A stretch of DNA of 64,000 bases from Ulva prolifera (GCA_023078555.1 CM041200.1:4926936-4990935); one strand, 5' to 3'. Positions 46,189 through 58,700 are shown, numbered from the stretch's first letter. A program made the numbers and translations. The notes: a model not told the origin generated them from the letters alone.

Positions 46189-47925
46189 CTAATCACGTTC
46201 AAGAACTGGTACTCTGAAGCGCCAGTAGTCAACAGAAGCCTGATACTTCTGCTTGTCCAGGGTCACCCCACTGCCACCCTCGTCCTTCCCAAGCGCATTC
46301 CGCATCATGGTGATCGGCTGCATCGGCGTCTCGTGGTCCTCATCCTGAGCCTTGATGGAGATGATCCCCCAGGGCGCATCAGGCAGCTCGCCAGCTTTGT
46401 CCTCCGCAGGCAATGCCGAGTGTTCCTTCTCCACCTGCTCCCGGCTATACAGAATGATGTCCAGCATCTTGGCCTCCGGCACTTCTACGCCTGTGGCGGG
46501 TATCCACCTACAGACACAGACCACAGCATCAGCGTAGTTCACGCCATATGCACAGATGCACGATGCTTCGTGGACGGCCATGTTGGGCACCAGTGCTGGA
46601 GCCATCGCAAGCTCTGTGCGCACGTTCGGGACCGCGTGCAGACACAGCATCCAGTCTGTCTTCACCGTCAGCACACACACTTACCTCGCACACTGCCTCA
46701 GCTACACTACAGCTACCCTGTATCAGCATGCTGGCTGCATTTTTCAACATAGTTTTTGGTTGTTTCTGTAGCACCCCAGTGCGGAGACCATGGGCTGGCT
46801 GCCTGACGTGATAGTCGCTCGAGCATTGCTTGCGGCAGCAGAAGTTCACCATTCATCGGGATTCACCAGCATCCACGCTCTGTCAGGTGCCAGTCGGACA
46901 TGTAAGCATGGACACATCGGTCCTGCGATGGGCTCTCCAGCACTGGGGCGGCCGCAGACGACCGGTCCTTGCTTGACACGTGCTGCTGACAAGCATTCAG
47001 GTCGGGAAAGAGTATATGTTCCAAGAAGCATGGCTTCACACCTGGATAGGACTGCCAGCTCCTCAGGCCTACGGGACTCGTAGGCAGTGCGGATGAGTGG
47101 CTGAAGTTCAGGTGTGATCTGTACGTTTCCCACCTTGGCTCCGATGAAGTTGGGCACGAACACATGCCTGCACAGTGCACCCCATGTCAGCAGACACAAA
47201 TATGAAAAAGATTATATTTGAAATGCTCCATGCAGCATAGACACATCACGGCATGTATATGCCAGCCGGGCAGCGGGTTGGACCCAAACATGCCATATGA
47301 TGAAGCAACAGTGCCAGCAGTAACCCATAACATGGCCCAAAGATCCAGACACAAAAACGCAGCAGTTTGAAAGTAGCTGGTGAGCACTTTGGAAGCAAAC
47401 GGGGACACAGGCGGAGTAGCTAGGTACATACACAAGCCAAGTCCATAGCCCTCTCAAGCAGGGCACACGTCGCATAGCATTCAAATTCTCGAACACCAAC
47501 AAAATCGAGCAATGGCCTGTTGTGACAGAAAATTACCCGCATCTAGGAAATGATGGAGGCAGTAGCTGGATGGCGCAGCTTCACACAATCTCATTGCTGG
47601 ACAGGACGGTGTGGCCATGTGGATAGTCTGGCAGGTGGTTTGCGAGATTTGAAGGGCAATTACGGATGTACTGCAAAGCAATTAGCATCCACTGCTGCAC
47701 AGTTGGTGTGAGACCCCAGTGGACATGCGGCTCAGCAAGAGATGCGCACTTGCAGAAAGGTGCATATCCGTCAACCAGCGCTGCTCCATCCTGGTGGTAC
47801 TCATGAATCTTTTTGACGAACTCCTCTTTGTCGAATGTGATCCGAGTTCCAGCGTAGAAAGGGTCATCCCATTGCCTGACCGCAAAGTTGTCCAAGAAGA
47901 ACACTTCTCCGCTTGGCAGCGCCAT
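46189..47925 (-). CDS. DUF3228 family protein
   Basis: Three exons close exactly in phase: 47925-47750, 47167-47042 and 46507-46189 (206 aa). The sequence follows DUF3228 along its length: LDNFAVRQWDDPFYAGTRIT, then FDKEEFVKKIHEYHQDGAAL, DGYAPFCKHVFVPNFIGAKV (junction split in a Lys codon), ESRRPEELAVLSRWIPATGV, LDIILYSREQVEKE, PWGIISIKAQDEDHETPMQP and ITMMRNALGKDEGGSGV. The family is found in plants, algae and other eukaryotes and has no established biochemical role to my knowledge. A CAG just upstream of the ATG means an additional 5' exon cannot be excluded. Confidence 0.85.
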
Positions 47926-49243
47926 TGACGAAATCCTGAACAATACACAATTTTCCACGGCCCAGCAGTTTGATCATACACCAACATGGAATGATGGACA
48001 TGTTTTCAAGCGTAATGAACTGGCGACTCGCTGGCGACAGCACAACACCTCGATATGGTAGCAGATACCGTTCATTGGCGGAACTGCTTGACCCGCCAGT
48101 TTCCCCGTAGATCCCCTCAGCACTCGTGGCTATGATGCCAGGCAATAAAAGACGTAACCATGGTTATGGCGAGAATTGGGTTATCCTGGTGCTCGTGCAT
48201 GAGTGCTCACCGCTGATGATCACCTGTGCCACTCATGAGGGTATCATCAAGCATGCACGCCAGAAGCTCCAGATGAGAGCCCACGTAAAACAAGTATTTT
48301 CGTATTCTAAAGATGCAATGGGTCAACAGCCTGTCTCCACCGATGGTACATCAACACCTGTGCTGATGAGCGTACCTCCTTGGCACAGCAGGCCACGATG
48401 GCCGGGCGGAAAAGCAAGCACGAGATCTGCAGACGGTTCCTTTACTGAGCAATACAAACATCAATATTGGAGCAGCTTGATGCGCCTGCCTTTCCTGTTT
48501 CAAATTCCGATGATCGCGAGTACTAGCGTGTGTAGCGGGGGACGGAATCCGGATGGGCCGTGTACACGACGGGATGAACACACATGGGAAGGTCGCCAGC
48601 AGACCCTGGACCGTGCATGTGTCACCCCCGATTTCGTGTGTGGCGCCATCGTCCGGCCCCTCCCAGACCACTGCACGAAACTAGCGAGCGTTTTACGGCC
48701 AGTCTACATGCATGCTCTGATGCATCCGACGATCGCCCGCCAGAAAGGTTCCAGCAGATGAACAGGTTTCAAATCATATTTCGAACATCTCACTTGGTTG
48801 ATTCGCGGGTGCTTCATGGTCAGCCCCACCAGGCTCTGGGAAAGGATTCTCGCTTTTGCAGTTGTGTACCTCCAGGCTTCCTCGAGTACTGGGGCACATT
48901 TCCATGAGCAGCGATACCGAAAAGGACCAATCTGGTATTTCCGTTCGGTGGGTTGACCTCGTGGTTTCACGACCCGTTGCGTTGCCATCACAGGCTGCAG
49001 GTAGTGGCTGTGTCAATTTCAAACAATTCCGATCAAAAGTTGTTCCCGGTACCACACAACACACACAGGGGCCTGTGTCATGCATCATCGATGCAGAAAG
49101 CCGGAAGAAAGGGATGCAGGAACGGGGCCATCTGGTCAGGTAAGCGTGATTGCCAGGCGTTGCATCCATCAACATCAATCTAGGTTTTGGATCACTGCGA
49201 TCGTTGCGCAAGCCTGACGTTGACATCGTTCAACGTTAACAGC
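47926..49243. other. Stretch without a supported gene
   Basis: Includes the presumed promoter of the DUF3228 gene. Frames on both strands up to 211 codons (for example 48126-48761) lack motifs, biased codon use or splice structure. Upstream exons of the terminal exon at 49338 may lie here but could not be drawn. Confidence 0.4.
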
Positions 49244-49337
49244 AACTATGTTCTGAACTGCACTGCACAGTGGACGACCTTGACTGCTCTGCAGAGAGGA
49301 GACACAGGCCAAGGAGAACAGGCTACGAGATGATCAG

Positions 49338-49676
49338 GTGTTCCATCAAATCGGGCCCAAAACACAATTATCGCGAGCTACACAGAGACGACAACAGAAG
49401 ATAGAAGCCCCGAAACATCGATCGAGGCAGGCAGCCGATGCCGGGGAAATTCTCAATCAGATAGCCCCCCGCAGGGCACATGGCCGCTCGAAGCATTCTA
49501 GACATGATGGCATCGAGGATGACACCCAGCCACCATTGACCCCGGGACTGCCCGCAGCTGGTGCCTCACCTGGAGCAGCAAACGCTCCTACCGAGGCTGC
49601 CGCTAGCACGCAGCGTGCGAAGACCACAGGGCGCCCTAAGAAGCGGCAGCGAGCAGCAGCATTTGTGATCGACTAG
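49338..49676 (+). CDS. Possible terminal exon of a basic nuclear protein
   Basis: An open frame that begins right after an acceptor-like GATCAG and has no ATG near its start, so it reads as a last exon. It is Arg/Lys/Gln-rich, then Ala/Pro-rich, and ends with TTGRPKKRQRAAAFVID. GRPKKRQR is both a classical nuclear localisation signal and an AT-hook-like core. No family was recognised and upstream exons were not found. Confidence 0.35.
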   Translation: MFHQIGPKTQLSRATQRRQQKIEAPKHRSRQAADAGEILNQIAPRRAHGRSKHSRHDGIEDDTQPPLTPGLPAAGASPGAANAPTEAAASTQRAKTTGRPKKRQRAAAFVID

Positions 49677-49874
49677 CAAAGATGACAAATGCCCACAAGT
49701 GCCTACTGCTGAAAGAATGACAACCAAGCCCCATAAACAGCATCAGCGCAATTGTGGTGTGTGTGCAACGACTGATGCCAAGGTTGGCTGCACTGATCAT
49801 ATTTGGTTCATGACCAGGTGTACAGTCTGTAGAGGCACATGACGTCGACGGTGATGGAAGCGAAGCCCAGTGTA

Positions 49875-52450
49875 TCACGCTGTTCCGCGTGAGCCTGGCA
49901 GGTCTTTCATTGAGACCGTGGCAGAGCCCCTCTTGGCGGCTCGCGGTTGTGTAACAGCAGGAGCCCAGCCTGTGAGCGAGATCAGCTGGAATGTATTGCT
50001 CACACAGCCCCGCTCCCTTGCATCTTCCCCATATGCGTAGATTGCAGCCGCCTGCACATCACTGCTAGGTGCATGCTTTGCTATCACGCATGCTAGAGCT
50101 AGACACGTGGCTACATCATCCCCACAGCGTGTCAAATCTGATGCGAACGCTTGCAAGCATGGCACCAGGGGCGCAGGATGGCCAGGATAGACTTCAGAGA
50201 CGGGCCGTGCGCTTGGCCGCCCCAGCACACACACAACATGGACACCGATGAGAGCAAGCAGCGCACTGCAAGAGCTGTGTCCCGGGGCAGCATCCCGCGC
50301 CGCTGCGCCGCAGCGTTCTGCTCACCTTGCACCTGCATGCCAAGGTTACGCACATCAACTGCACTGCATCTGCTCCAGACCCTGGACGTGCCGTGCTGTT
50401 GGTTCGCAAGCATGGCCAAAACTACATCACGCACTGCACACCACACAGTGCAGCAGGCCTGGTCTTGTACAGCGCGGTCAGTGCCTGCAAGCTCCGCGGC
50501 AATGGGGCTCCAGGGCGGTCATATTCAGCTACTGTGGAGCCATGTACCAGGGGGATGCAGGGCGAGGCGTACCCGGAGGTGGGTGATGGCGTCTGCGGCG
50601 TCGGTGTACTGAACTGTGAGGTCCTCGGTGTCCACTGTCTGTAGAGTGAACCCCGCGCCTGACAGCAGGCTGCCAGCATCCCGGACCTGCAGAGGACGTT
50701 GTTCTCATCACGGCGCCATGCTGTACTGTGGTGCTTCGAGCAGATGGGCTTGTTTCATGGCAAAAGCATGCAGGTTGTTCCTTGTTTTGCAAACGTTTTG
50801 GGACGAAGTGGAATGCATGGACCCGGTGTGATGCAAGGACTGCAGCATCCTGTAGCTTCATCGGTCAAGGGACTCCTTGGTGGTGGCATGCAAGTCGTTG
50901 CCACGATGCGCCCGAGGCAACACGGATTCGTGCACTGTGTCATCCCCTGTGTCGTGTTCAAGCTGAGGATCTCCACAATCACCGACAGAACGGATATTTG
51001 TATATACACGCCACTTACCCATATCTTCGAAAGTGTCAATGTCATAGGTGCATAAGCACAGAGAGATGGCAGAAGCAGTAGGGATGCGCTCATGGCATGT
51101 GAGGAAGCATCCAAGCAGCGAGCATGGAGTAAGTGTGACGAAAGTGTGTCAGGGACAGAGCTTTCGACCGGGGGTTGTCTGATCGCACATGAACGAGTGG
51201 GGATGTCCGCAGAGAGAAGCCACCGTCCCGCTCCTCCTCGGCCATCTGGCAAGCAGCACGCAATTCCCACAGCGTGTCACCACCGAGCATACTCGCTAGG
51301 AACATTCCATCTGGCTGCAGGACCCGCTTGAATTCCTGGAATGCCCGCTGCATGCACGTGGACGTAATTGTGCGCCTGTGGCAGAAGAGATCGTGAGCTC
51401 TGGAATCGCACACGCTGTGCTGGGTCCAGGGCACAGTGGAGCGGACTGTGCCGCAACGCCGAGCGGCAGGAGGCAGGTACTATGCACTTCTGGACGTTGC
51501 AATGACTATGCAGCGCAGCTGCGCTGTGCAAAAGGGCGGTCGCACCGGCAAGTCATTGACCCAGTGCAAGGAGTTGCATGCGACCACCACTGCACAACAG
51601 AACCACATCAACGTCACATGACCACGCACAGCGAACGATGCCGCAGCATTATACATGTATTGGGTGTCCGTTCCTGCGGTCGTGGACACAAACACGAGGA
51701 ACAGGTGCATGAATGGCACTGCAGCATTTGCTATTCTTCCGGGGTCGGCTGCAATCGTGAACTATGCCACTCAGGTTGATGCGTCGGCGCAGGAACACAC
51801 AATCGAATGTAGCTTCGGGGAAGGGAAGGAACTCTTCGTCTGCTACAGAAACGTCCATTGAGCTCCCGTGCTTGCTCAGTGTAGGAATCATAGCCTCCTA
51901 CACTCTGACACCCGATCAGTGCAGATCAGAATCAACCATCCCATCGTAAATCAGTGTGTGTGTAGCTGAAGAGTTACGTTTCCGGTCTATCCAGTGTTAT
52001 AGCCACACCTGGACCTTCAGTGCCATGGGCAAGGACTGATCTATGTAGGACATTTTCTGTACTTCACAGCCTACGGCATCGTTGCATAAACCATCCATGA
52101 ATGTTCGACCTGCATATCCTCATGCCCCGCTGTGATTGGAGATACCAGGGAGTCTGCATGTTCAGTCGTGCTGCTGGAGCGGGGGAGTGACGCACCGGCT
52201 CCCCCAACCACGAGCACGCTCGTGAATCTCTTCGTAACATCCCGAACTTTGTCCAAAAGTCGCTCCGCGCATTCTTGATGCAGTGCGTCGTGGGGACTGT
52301 CGGCTGAAAGTTCAAGCGCAGCTCTGCTGCGGTGTAAAGCTTTGAAGTCCCTGGAACGTCAATAGGCAGACGCTTGAACACAACACCACGAGTAAGGTCA
52401 CGAAATGATTTGTAGTGCATTGAGAACCTATTACCTATCAAAAACCTCAT
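49875..52450 (-). CDS. NDUFAF5: NDUFAF5-family mitochondrial complex I assembly factor
   Basis: Read on the minus strand, blocks in order are a basic Ser/Arg N-terminus (ATG at 52450), [20 protein letters not shown] with LVVGGAG at the motif I position, [15 protein letters not shown] spliced in phase to [15 protein letters not shown], then [20 protein letters not shown] plus [40 protein letters not shown] then [30 protein letters not shown], and a last exon with [13 protein letters not shown] and [12 protein letters not shown]. This is the plant form of NDUFAF5 (At1g22800-like). The human protein hydroxylates an arginine of NDUFS7 during early complex I assembly in the mitochondrial matrix. 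The glycine-rich SAM motif is degenerate, as it is in plants. Several introns were not fully resolved. Confidence 0.82.
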
Positions 52451-53155
52451 CCTGATCGACCGTCGAGAACTGCCTGCAAACGAGCGCGGCCAAGTCCTGC
52501 CCGCCGCGTGCTATACTGGATAGTCGACGAGACAACATCTCAACACACAGCTGAAGAAGCTGAATTGGCTGCACTAGCGCAGCTCAGCATGTTGTAGCAT
52601 GGGTCAGCGCTTATGAGGCTGGTTGGGACTCGTGAGTTGGCACAGGTGCATCAACAGGCCGAGCAATGATCCCGTGTCGAAAGGCAATAATTGTGTTGCG
52701 TTTGTGTAAAAGATATTGGACCCGTGGATGTATGAACACGCTTACAGCTCCTGAACAACCTTGGTTCAGCATGCATGCCATGATCCTCATTATGCCTGCT
52801 TAAAACTGCTATGACATCACTCAAAAGACTGCTGTCACAACTAGCTTGTTTGGTCTACACTCGACATGACTATCAATGCGTGCGCTCTCACGGCTGATAG
52901 ACACCCACCACACGGCCTCCCCTCTGCTCGATGAGCCATCCTGTGGACCAACTAAAACCGAGTCCACTCCACAGCCTCTCTCGCATCGGCCTGCGCTCCG
53001 AGCTGGGGCAGTACAAGAGAGCCGCGCTCACAAACTCAGCTTACCTTGCACGGTATCCCACTTGCCCACAGCATGGTCGAGGACTTACCGCCTGCCTGCA
53101 CAATCGCACACTCGTTCAGGCACACTGCTCACAAACAGACGTTTTTTACACAGCT
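52451..53155. other. Intergenic stretch
   Basis: About 700 bases with the 5' region of the NDUFAF5 gene and the 3' region of the repeat-protein gene. A short extra 3' exon of the latter is possible if the GTGCGT at about 53195 is used as a donor. Otherwise nothing was seen. Confidence 0.4.
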
Positions 53156-54868
53156 TCAGCAGGCATGTGCAGGTGTCTCAAAGTGGCGATCAGGCAGTGG
53201 GCAGAGCAGAAACGCACTGTTACGGCGGCCCTGGCTACCCGAGCGGCGAGCAGAGTAGTCCACGGAGCGGCGCTTGCGGACTGCGGCGCTCTCCAGGTTG
53301 TTGCGGGGGGCAGGGCTGGGGCTGCGGGAGGGGGTGGGGGAGGAGAAGCTGCTGGAGCGGCGGCCCTCAGAGCTGCCGCCGCGGCCGCCGGAGCGGCGGG
53401 CGGCGTAGTCCACGGAGCGGCGCTTGAGCACGGCCTGGCTGACTAGGCGGTTTGCGGGCGCCGGGGAGGAGGAGCGCTGTGGGGAGGAGTAGTTGCTGCT
53501 GGAGGACGCGCGGCGGGCGGGGGCGCCGGAGTTGCGGTTCTGCGCCTCACGGCCACCGGAGCGGCGGGCATCGTAGCTCACGGAGCGGCGCTTGAGGACA
53601 GCCTGGCTGACGAGGCGGTTCGCAGGCGCGGGGGAGGTGGAGCGCTGGGGGGAAGAATAGTTGCTGCTGGAGGACGCGCGGCGGGGGGGGCTGGAGGAAG
53701 AGCGGCCCTGCGCCTCACGGCCACCGGAGCGGCGAGCGGCGTAGTCCACGGAGCGACGCTTGAGGACAGCCTGGCTCACGAGGCGGTTCGCCGGGGCGGG
53801 GGAGGAGGAGCGGGAAGGTGCCTCGTAGGAGCTGGAGCTCGAAGTCGGGGAGTATCCACTGCCACGGCGGCGGTTGTTCTCCTCCTCTCCGCCAGAGCGG
53901 CGGGAAGAGTAGTCGACTGACGCACGGCGCTGGGGGGTCGGGCGGCTGTTGCTGGAGACGCCAGAGCTGCGGCGCTGAGCCTCACGGCCACCAGACCGGC
54001 GAGCAGCATAGTCTGCACAACATAACAAGACCGTAAGTATCTGTTTATGTCGACCACTTGGTTTGCAGGATGCTGGGATGAGTGCAGAGGACGGTATATC
54101 CTGCCTTCCTGTTGTGCACATAGCCAGTGTTCAGGCTTCACCGCACAAATATGACGAATCATGCACGACTTATCTGAAACTTCGGTCTGCAAGTGCGCGA
54201 CGTCACAGCTACTGCGCTCGTCATTGCAACTTGTGGCGTCATCGTGTGCGTGTGCCACCTGGCGACACAAAGTCACTGAAGAGATGCCAGAGGTAACACA
54301 GCAAACAGGTATGCTAGCAATGTCCTAGAACTGTGCCACGCTTGATGAGAGAGAGCCCGGATGCCTAAAAGGGGCGCCAACTCGTTACGCGAAAGCACGT
54401 GCTCGACCGAATAACCGGAGATGGCTGGATACTCGGACGGCAGACAACAACATATGTATGCCACCGTAGCGTAATACTAGCTATTCTCCTAACGGCGTGC
54501 CTCTGGTTCTGGGCAGAGGCACTCATATGGCCGGGTGCTGGCGGGCTGTTGAGACGTGCAGAACGTCTACTACGCGGCGATGGCAGCCGGAAACTCGCCG
54601 CAGCGCGCAGCATTTGTTCCATAATAGATGCTCTAATAGTAATATGGATGCGCCGGGGCTTCAGCCGTGCCGTGCACATCGGAGCGCCCACCAGCGACCG
54701 AAAAAACAGGGTTCAGACGATGGAAGCGCTACACCCGAAGACTCGGCCCTGGAAACAGCGATTCAATCAAGCAATAGACTCAGGTGATATCTTACCTGGC
54801 TGGGGTCGGCGTGCGTTGAGCACAACCGCCCGCCGGGCGCTGGCAACAGGGGCACGCAGCGACAGCAT
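53156..54868 (-). CDS. Candidate plastid-targeted, disordered 56-residue-repeat protein (EPYC1-like linker architecture)
   Basis: Two exons close in phase. Exon 1 (54868-54796) encodes a 24-residue presequence, MLSLRAPVASARRAVV followed by LNARRPQP, with no acidic residues, as in algal chloroplast transit peptides. Its intron has GTAAG/CAG borders. Exon 2 (54012-53156) completes a 309-aa protein built from repeats. Three consecutive units are exactly 56 residues. Each starts SV(D/S)Y, has ARRSGG or SRRSGG, passes through a Ser/Arg/Pro/Ala-rich spacer with (S)SPAPA, and ends ANRLVSQAVLKRR. Partial or diverged units (31, 50 and about 15 residues) flank them. The protein is strongly basic and predicted to be disordered, apart from the short helix-prone ANRLVSQAVLKRR motif. 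Transit peptide, repeat length, SSSPAPA spacers and one helix per repeat are the layout of the Chlamydomonas Rubisco linker EPYC1, but the helix sequence differs. The C-terminal tail after GRRNS could be intron read-through. Function is an inference from architecture. Confidence 0.7.
53281..53990. repeat. 168-bp coding tandem repeats
   Basis: DNA repeats underlying the 56-residue protein units. For example, the block GGAGCGGCGCTTGAG recurs at intervals of 168 bases. The copies are similar enough to suggest recent duplication or homogenisation. Confidence 0.85.
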
Positions 54869-55725
54869 CTCTCTTGTCTTCACAGGTGTGCTGGTTGAGG
54901 AGCTGAGGTGAGCCAGACGTAACACTGCAGAGGCCGTATGTGTGGGCTCACTATGTTATAACTCCTGTTGGTGTCGCCCCCACTCCGATGCGCATGGAGG
55001 GATGTCAAGGGCGTGCCATCTTGCAGCAACTCCCGATGTCGCGACACAGGCGGCGCACTGATGCACGTGCGTTCATGTAGTCCCACCCTGTACGCCGCCA
55101 AACCCGACAAATCTCCACCATCTGCCGTATCCCATCGCCCTGCCCTGTACAGGCGATGCGCAGCTGATGTCGCTACGGTCTCCCAGTCATCTACAGCAGC
55201 TGATTGCCAGCCGTGGCAAGCGCGATCGTCCATGCTACCTTTGCAACACACGAGTGCTCTCCAGAGCTATCGCGCCTGCAGTGCCACCACCCGTGTGCAC
55301 TCAGACTCTGATGTCCGACACCCTGCACTGACGCTGTACATCACTGACGAGATCGCCCGAGGCTCTTGTGCAGCAGATTGGACGATTTTTCAGCTTTGTA
55401 CACCGCTGTCGCAATCCCACCGCTCTTTCAGCAAGCATTGACTCCTGGTACACAGCGGTCAGTAACCTCATGTGCGCGATGACGGATCATGCTGCCCATG
55501 CGCTGCCTCAACACCGTTACAATCTTTGTCATTTGCTCCACTGCAATGGACCACATCACCTGCCATGAAAAACGACCTCATCGCATTACTCATCCAGAAC
55601 ATATTCATGCCAGCTGAGGCACGATCAATTCGCCTTTGTTGTACAAGAAATGCAGTGTACAGCATACAGTTCAAGCTGGACTGGACTTGAGTACCGCTTC
55701 AATTTGTGTACACGGGTACACCTGG
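54869..55725. other. Intergenic stretch, presumed promoter of the repeat-protein gene
   Basis: About 850 bases between the start of the leftward repeat-protein gene and the end of the leftward channel gene. No gene or recognisable regulatory element was found. Confidence 0.45.
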
Positions 55726-58700
55726 TCATGCTATCATCGTGAAGTCTTGGCTAGCCTTGTCCATCTCCTGCTTCTGGACCTGTTTGATGAGGGGGTTGTC
55801 CGGCTTCTCTGGCACCCGAGTCAGCGCAAGCAGCTTCACATGCCCGCTGCCAATGTTCCAGATGCGCTTGTCTGTGCGGGCTGCGATGCCCTGGGGATTG
55901 ACGACGAGCTTCAGAGGGTTGCTGCTGCCATTTGGCAGCTCATAGAAGCCCACGAGCACATGCTGCAGCTGGAAACACCGCCGCTGTAGCTGTGCATAGC
56001 TCGCCACCTCCCCCACCCCGCACACCCAGCTGCTGTCAAACACCTGTGGCCACGGGCACCTGGTCAGCAGTGCATGCTTTCCAGGATCACAGGCCCATTA
56101 TGCAAACCATCAGTGACACATTGTGAGGACGACAGCCTGATACATGCTGCAGAGAACTAGCTGCTGTGTGGGACCAGAAGTTCAAAGGAACACACAGCAC
56201 AGACAACGACCGCAGGTGCCTCTAAGACCTTTCCCTCAAGATGAGGATCTGCAAATGTTTGCAGCAGTGGGCTCCGGCGGCACACCTCCACATCTGCTGT
56301 GTCTCCGATGGAGAAGTACGGAACCAGGAGCTTCGGGTAGTGGGCGAGGAAGGCGAGCATCTTGGAGCTGAAGCTCGTGAAGTTCACGCTGATGCCGACG
56401 GGCAGCTGGGTGAAGTCCTCGAAGCGGGTCTGGCTGCCATAGGCCATCTTCTCGGCCACGATGCTGACGAAGCCCCGGGACGCCCGCTCCAGGCGCATGC
56501 GCACGTTCAGCTGCGCTGCCAGCACCTACACAGCGTGTACAGCGTCCAGCAGGATCCCCTCGGTCGCAGCACATCTGGCTGAGGGCCCATTCCAGGTCCT
56601 GGCGCCAAAACAGCATGCCAAGGCACTGGGACATGACAAGACTGGAGAATCAAGCAACAGCGCCAAAACAGCAAGCATGAGATGAGCTACACTAGCGAGC
56701 CAGGAGGTTGGGGAGGGAGGGGAGCGTGCCACAGACTCAAGGCGGAGGAGGTCTCCGGGGGTGGTGATGTCATCGTAGCCGTTGGTCATGTCTTGGTCGG
56801 GGTCCAGCCAGCGTTCGTCACACAGCACCATGGCGATGTCCACACTGCACCCCTCCCGCACAGCAGTGTCAGGCACAGACGATGGGCATTGTGAGTGCCA
56901 AAATGCATACATGCACACGATCAGAGGCTGTGTGGGCAGGCCTGGTATGGAGCCAAGGCAGTCACAACATCGATCGAGGAACAGTCAAACGCTTCAATGG
57001 CGCACTACAACAGATCAGGAGCACGCTTGCTGATTTCTGATATACACATGCGCCGATCGAACTGCAGCATATGTTGAAGATGCGACCAACACCAGGACGG
57101 GCAAAGCGTGCAGAGGTCATGCAGGCTCACTAGAACATCTGCAATGAAAAGCGCACCCCTTGACCTCGAGTTTTGAGACATCCCGCCTCAACAGAGCGCT
57201 GCCATGCACATGATTAGCTGTCACGTTCTGAAGCCTGCAAGTTGGGCTCCCGTCACAGAAGCGCATGCACGAGGCAGTCGAAGCATGGAGAGACACCCAA
57301 GCTGCTTATGCCTGTGGCGTGTGAGGCCATCATCCAGCAGTGCGGCGGACTGCTGGCTCTGAGCCCGAGCAGCTGAGCTTTCCACCAGCAGTTAACGAAT
57401 CGCACATACTGCAGCGTTTTACACCTCTTGCCGGCCACGGTGCCACACACACCCATGTAGGTGCTGCGGCTACCGCAGCATTGCAAAAGCAGCACAGCAG
57501 CATGCTGCAACCACAATGCTTGTGAGCAAACTCTGATGTCCAGAATGCAGTAACAAAGCTAGTCTCGGGTTGCACAAACCAACCTTTAGCATCATCACCA
57601 TGACATATATGGATGAACGAAACTGCAGGCCAATCGGGATTCCTCACCAGACCAGCACACACAACTTGCACTGGCCAGTGCGTTTGTGCGAGAACAGAAG
57701 CAGCAGCTGATCTAAGACACACCTGACTGTGTCCTCCACAGCCTCGAGGGTCTCTGGTGGGTGCTCGTTGAAGAAGCTGACATGGGAGCCGCGGGGCAGC
57801 TGTGTGCGACCTCTGTCCAGCTCACGACACAGCGCGCACATGAACTGCCGCGTCTTCCAGCCACAGATCAACACATGCAGAGGCTCCTCGGGATCTCGGT
57901 CCAGGTGCTGCATATCCTGCTCTCCTGGCAAGAACATGCCTGCGTCTGCAGGTGGCTGTCACGGCTTCAGGCACATGGGGGTTGCAGCTCGGCCGGGGGC
58001 TCTGAGTGACAGTTGTACTGTTGCTTGTGGCAAAAATGAAGCACGCAAGTTGATGCAGCCCTGTAACCATTGCGTGATAGTGCTGTGGTCCTAGATGAGC
58101 ACATGCCGAGTGGGTGCTGTGGTCCTAGATGAGCACATGCCGATTCTGACTTATCTTTCGGATGCATGAAGCATACCAAACTGGACGTCGGCTGTGTCAG
58201 CCTGAGAGAAGCATGGGAACTCCAGGGACAGCATGTCCAGCTCCTGGCCGCTGCAGCTCTCCGTCGCAGTCATCTTCTCATGCTGTGGGATCTGCAGGCA
58301 AGAATCAAGGATCCAACGCATAAGCGCGAAATGTGGATTGCTGAAAAACTATCAAGCAAGAAACACTTGTGAGGGCTCGAGTAAAAGGAAAGTATCTCTG
58401 AAGAGCAATTATTTTGATCAATTAGCCAACGGCACATACGTGTGGTGCACCAGGATCCCCATCCGCTCGCACTGGCTGTCACACCTCATTTGGCATCGCG
58501 CCACGTTCGGCTCGGATACAACACATGTGCTGACAGCTAATCTTGTCCTGCAAAGATCAATCAACACCGACAGGTGAACAATTGACGTGGCAATATTCAT
58601 CGCATGGCAGTACCTGAGTTGCCTTTCTGGGTTGAGAGCTCTGTTCCTGGAGCGTTTGATGGACTTGATTTTGGTTGATGTCCGGGTTGTGTGTTGGGAT

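Noticed and set aside
48126..48761. 211-codon plus-strand frame
   Set aside because: Mixed composition without motifs, no algal codon bias, and it overlaps the presumed promoter of the DUF3228 gene.
53281..53990. Possible CRISPR-like or non-coding tandem repeat array
   Set aside because: The repeat period (168 bp) is a multiple of three, substitutions respect the reading frame, and there are no unique spacers. It is a coding repeat in a eukaryotic gene.
53156..54012. Reading the repeat protein as an SR-type splicing factor
   Set aside because: No RRM and no long alternating RS dipeptides. Regular 56-residue units and a presequence argue against it, although nucleic-acid binding remains possible.
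54399..54911. 170-codon plus-strand frame with hydrophobic segments over the repeat-protein intron and first exon
   Set aside because: It is antisense to the phase-consistent transit-peptide exon, has no family resemblance or splice context, and is explained by GC-rich antisense openness.
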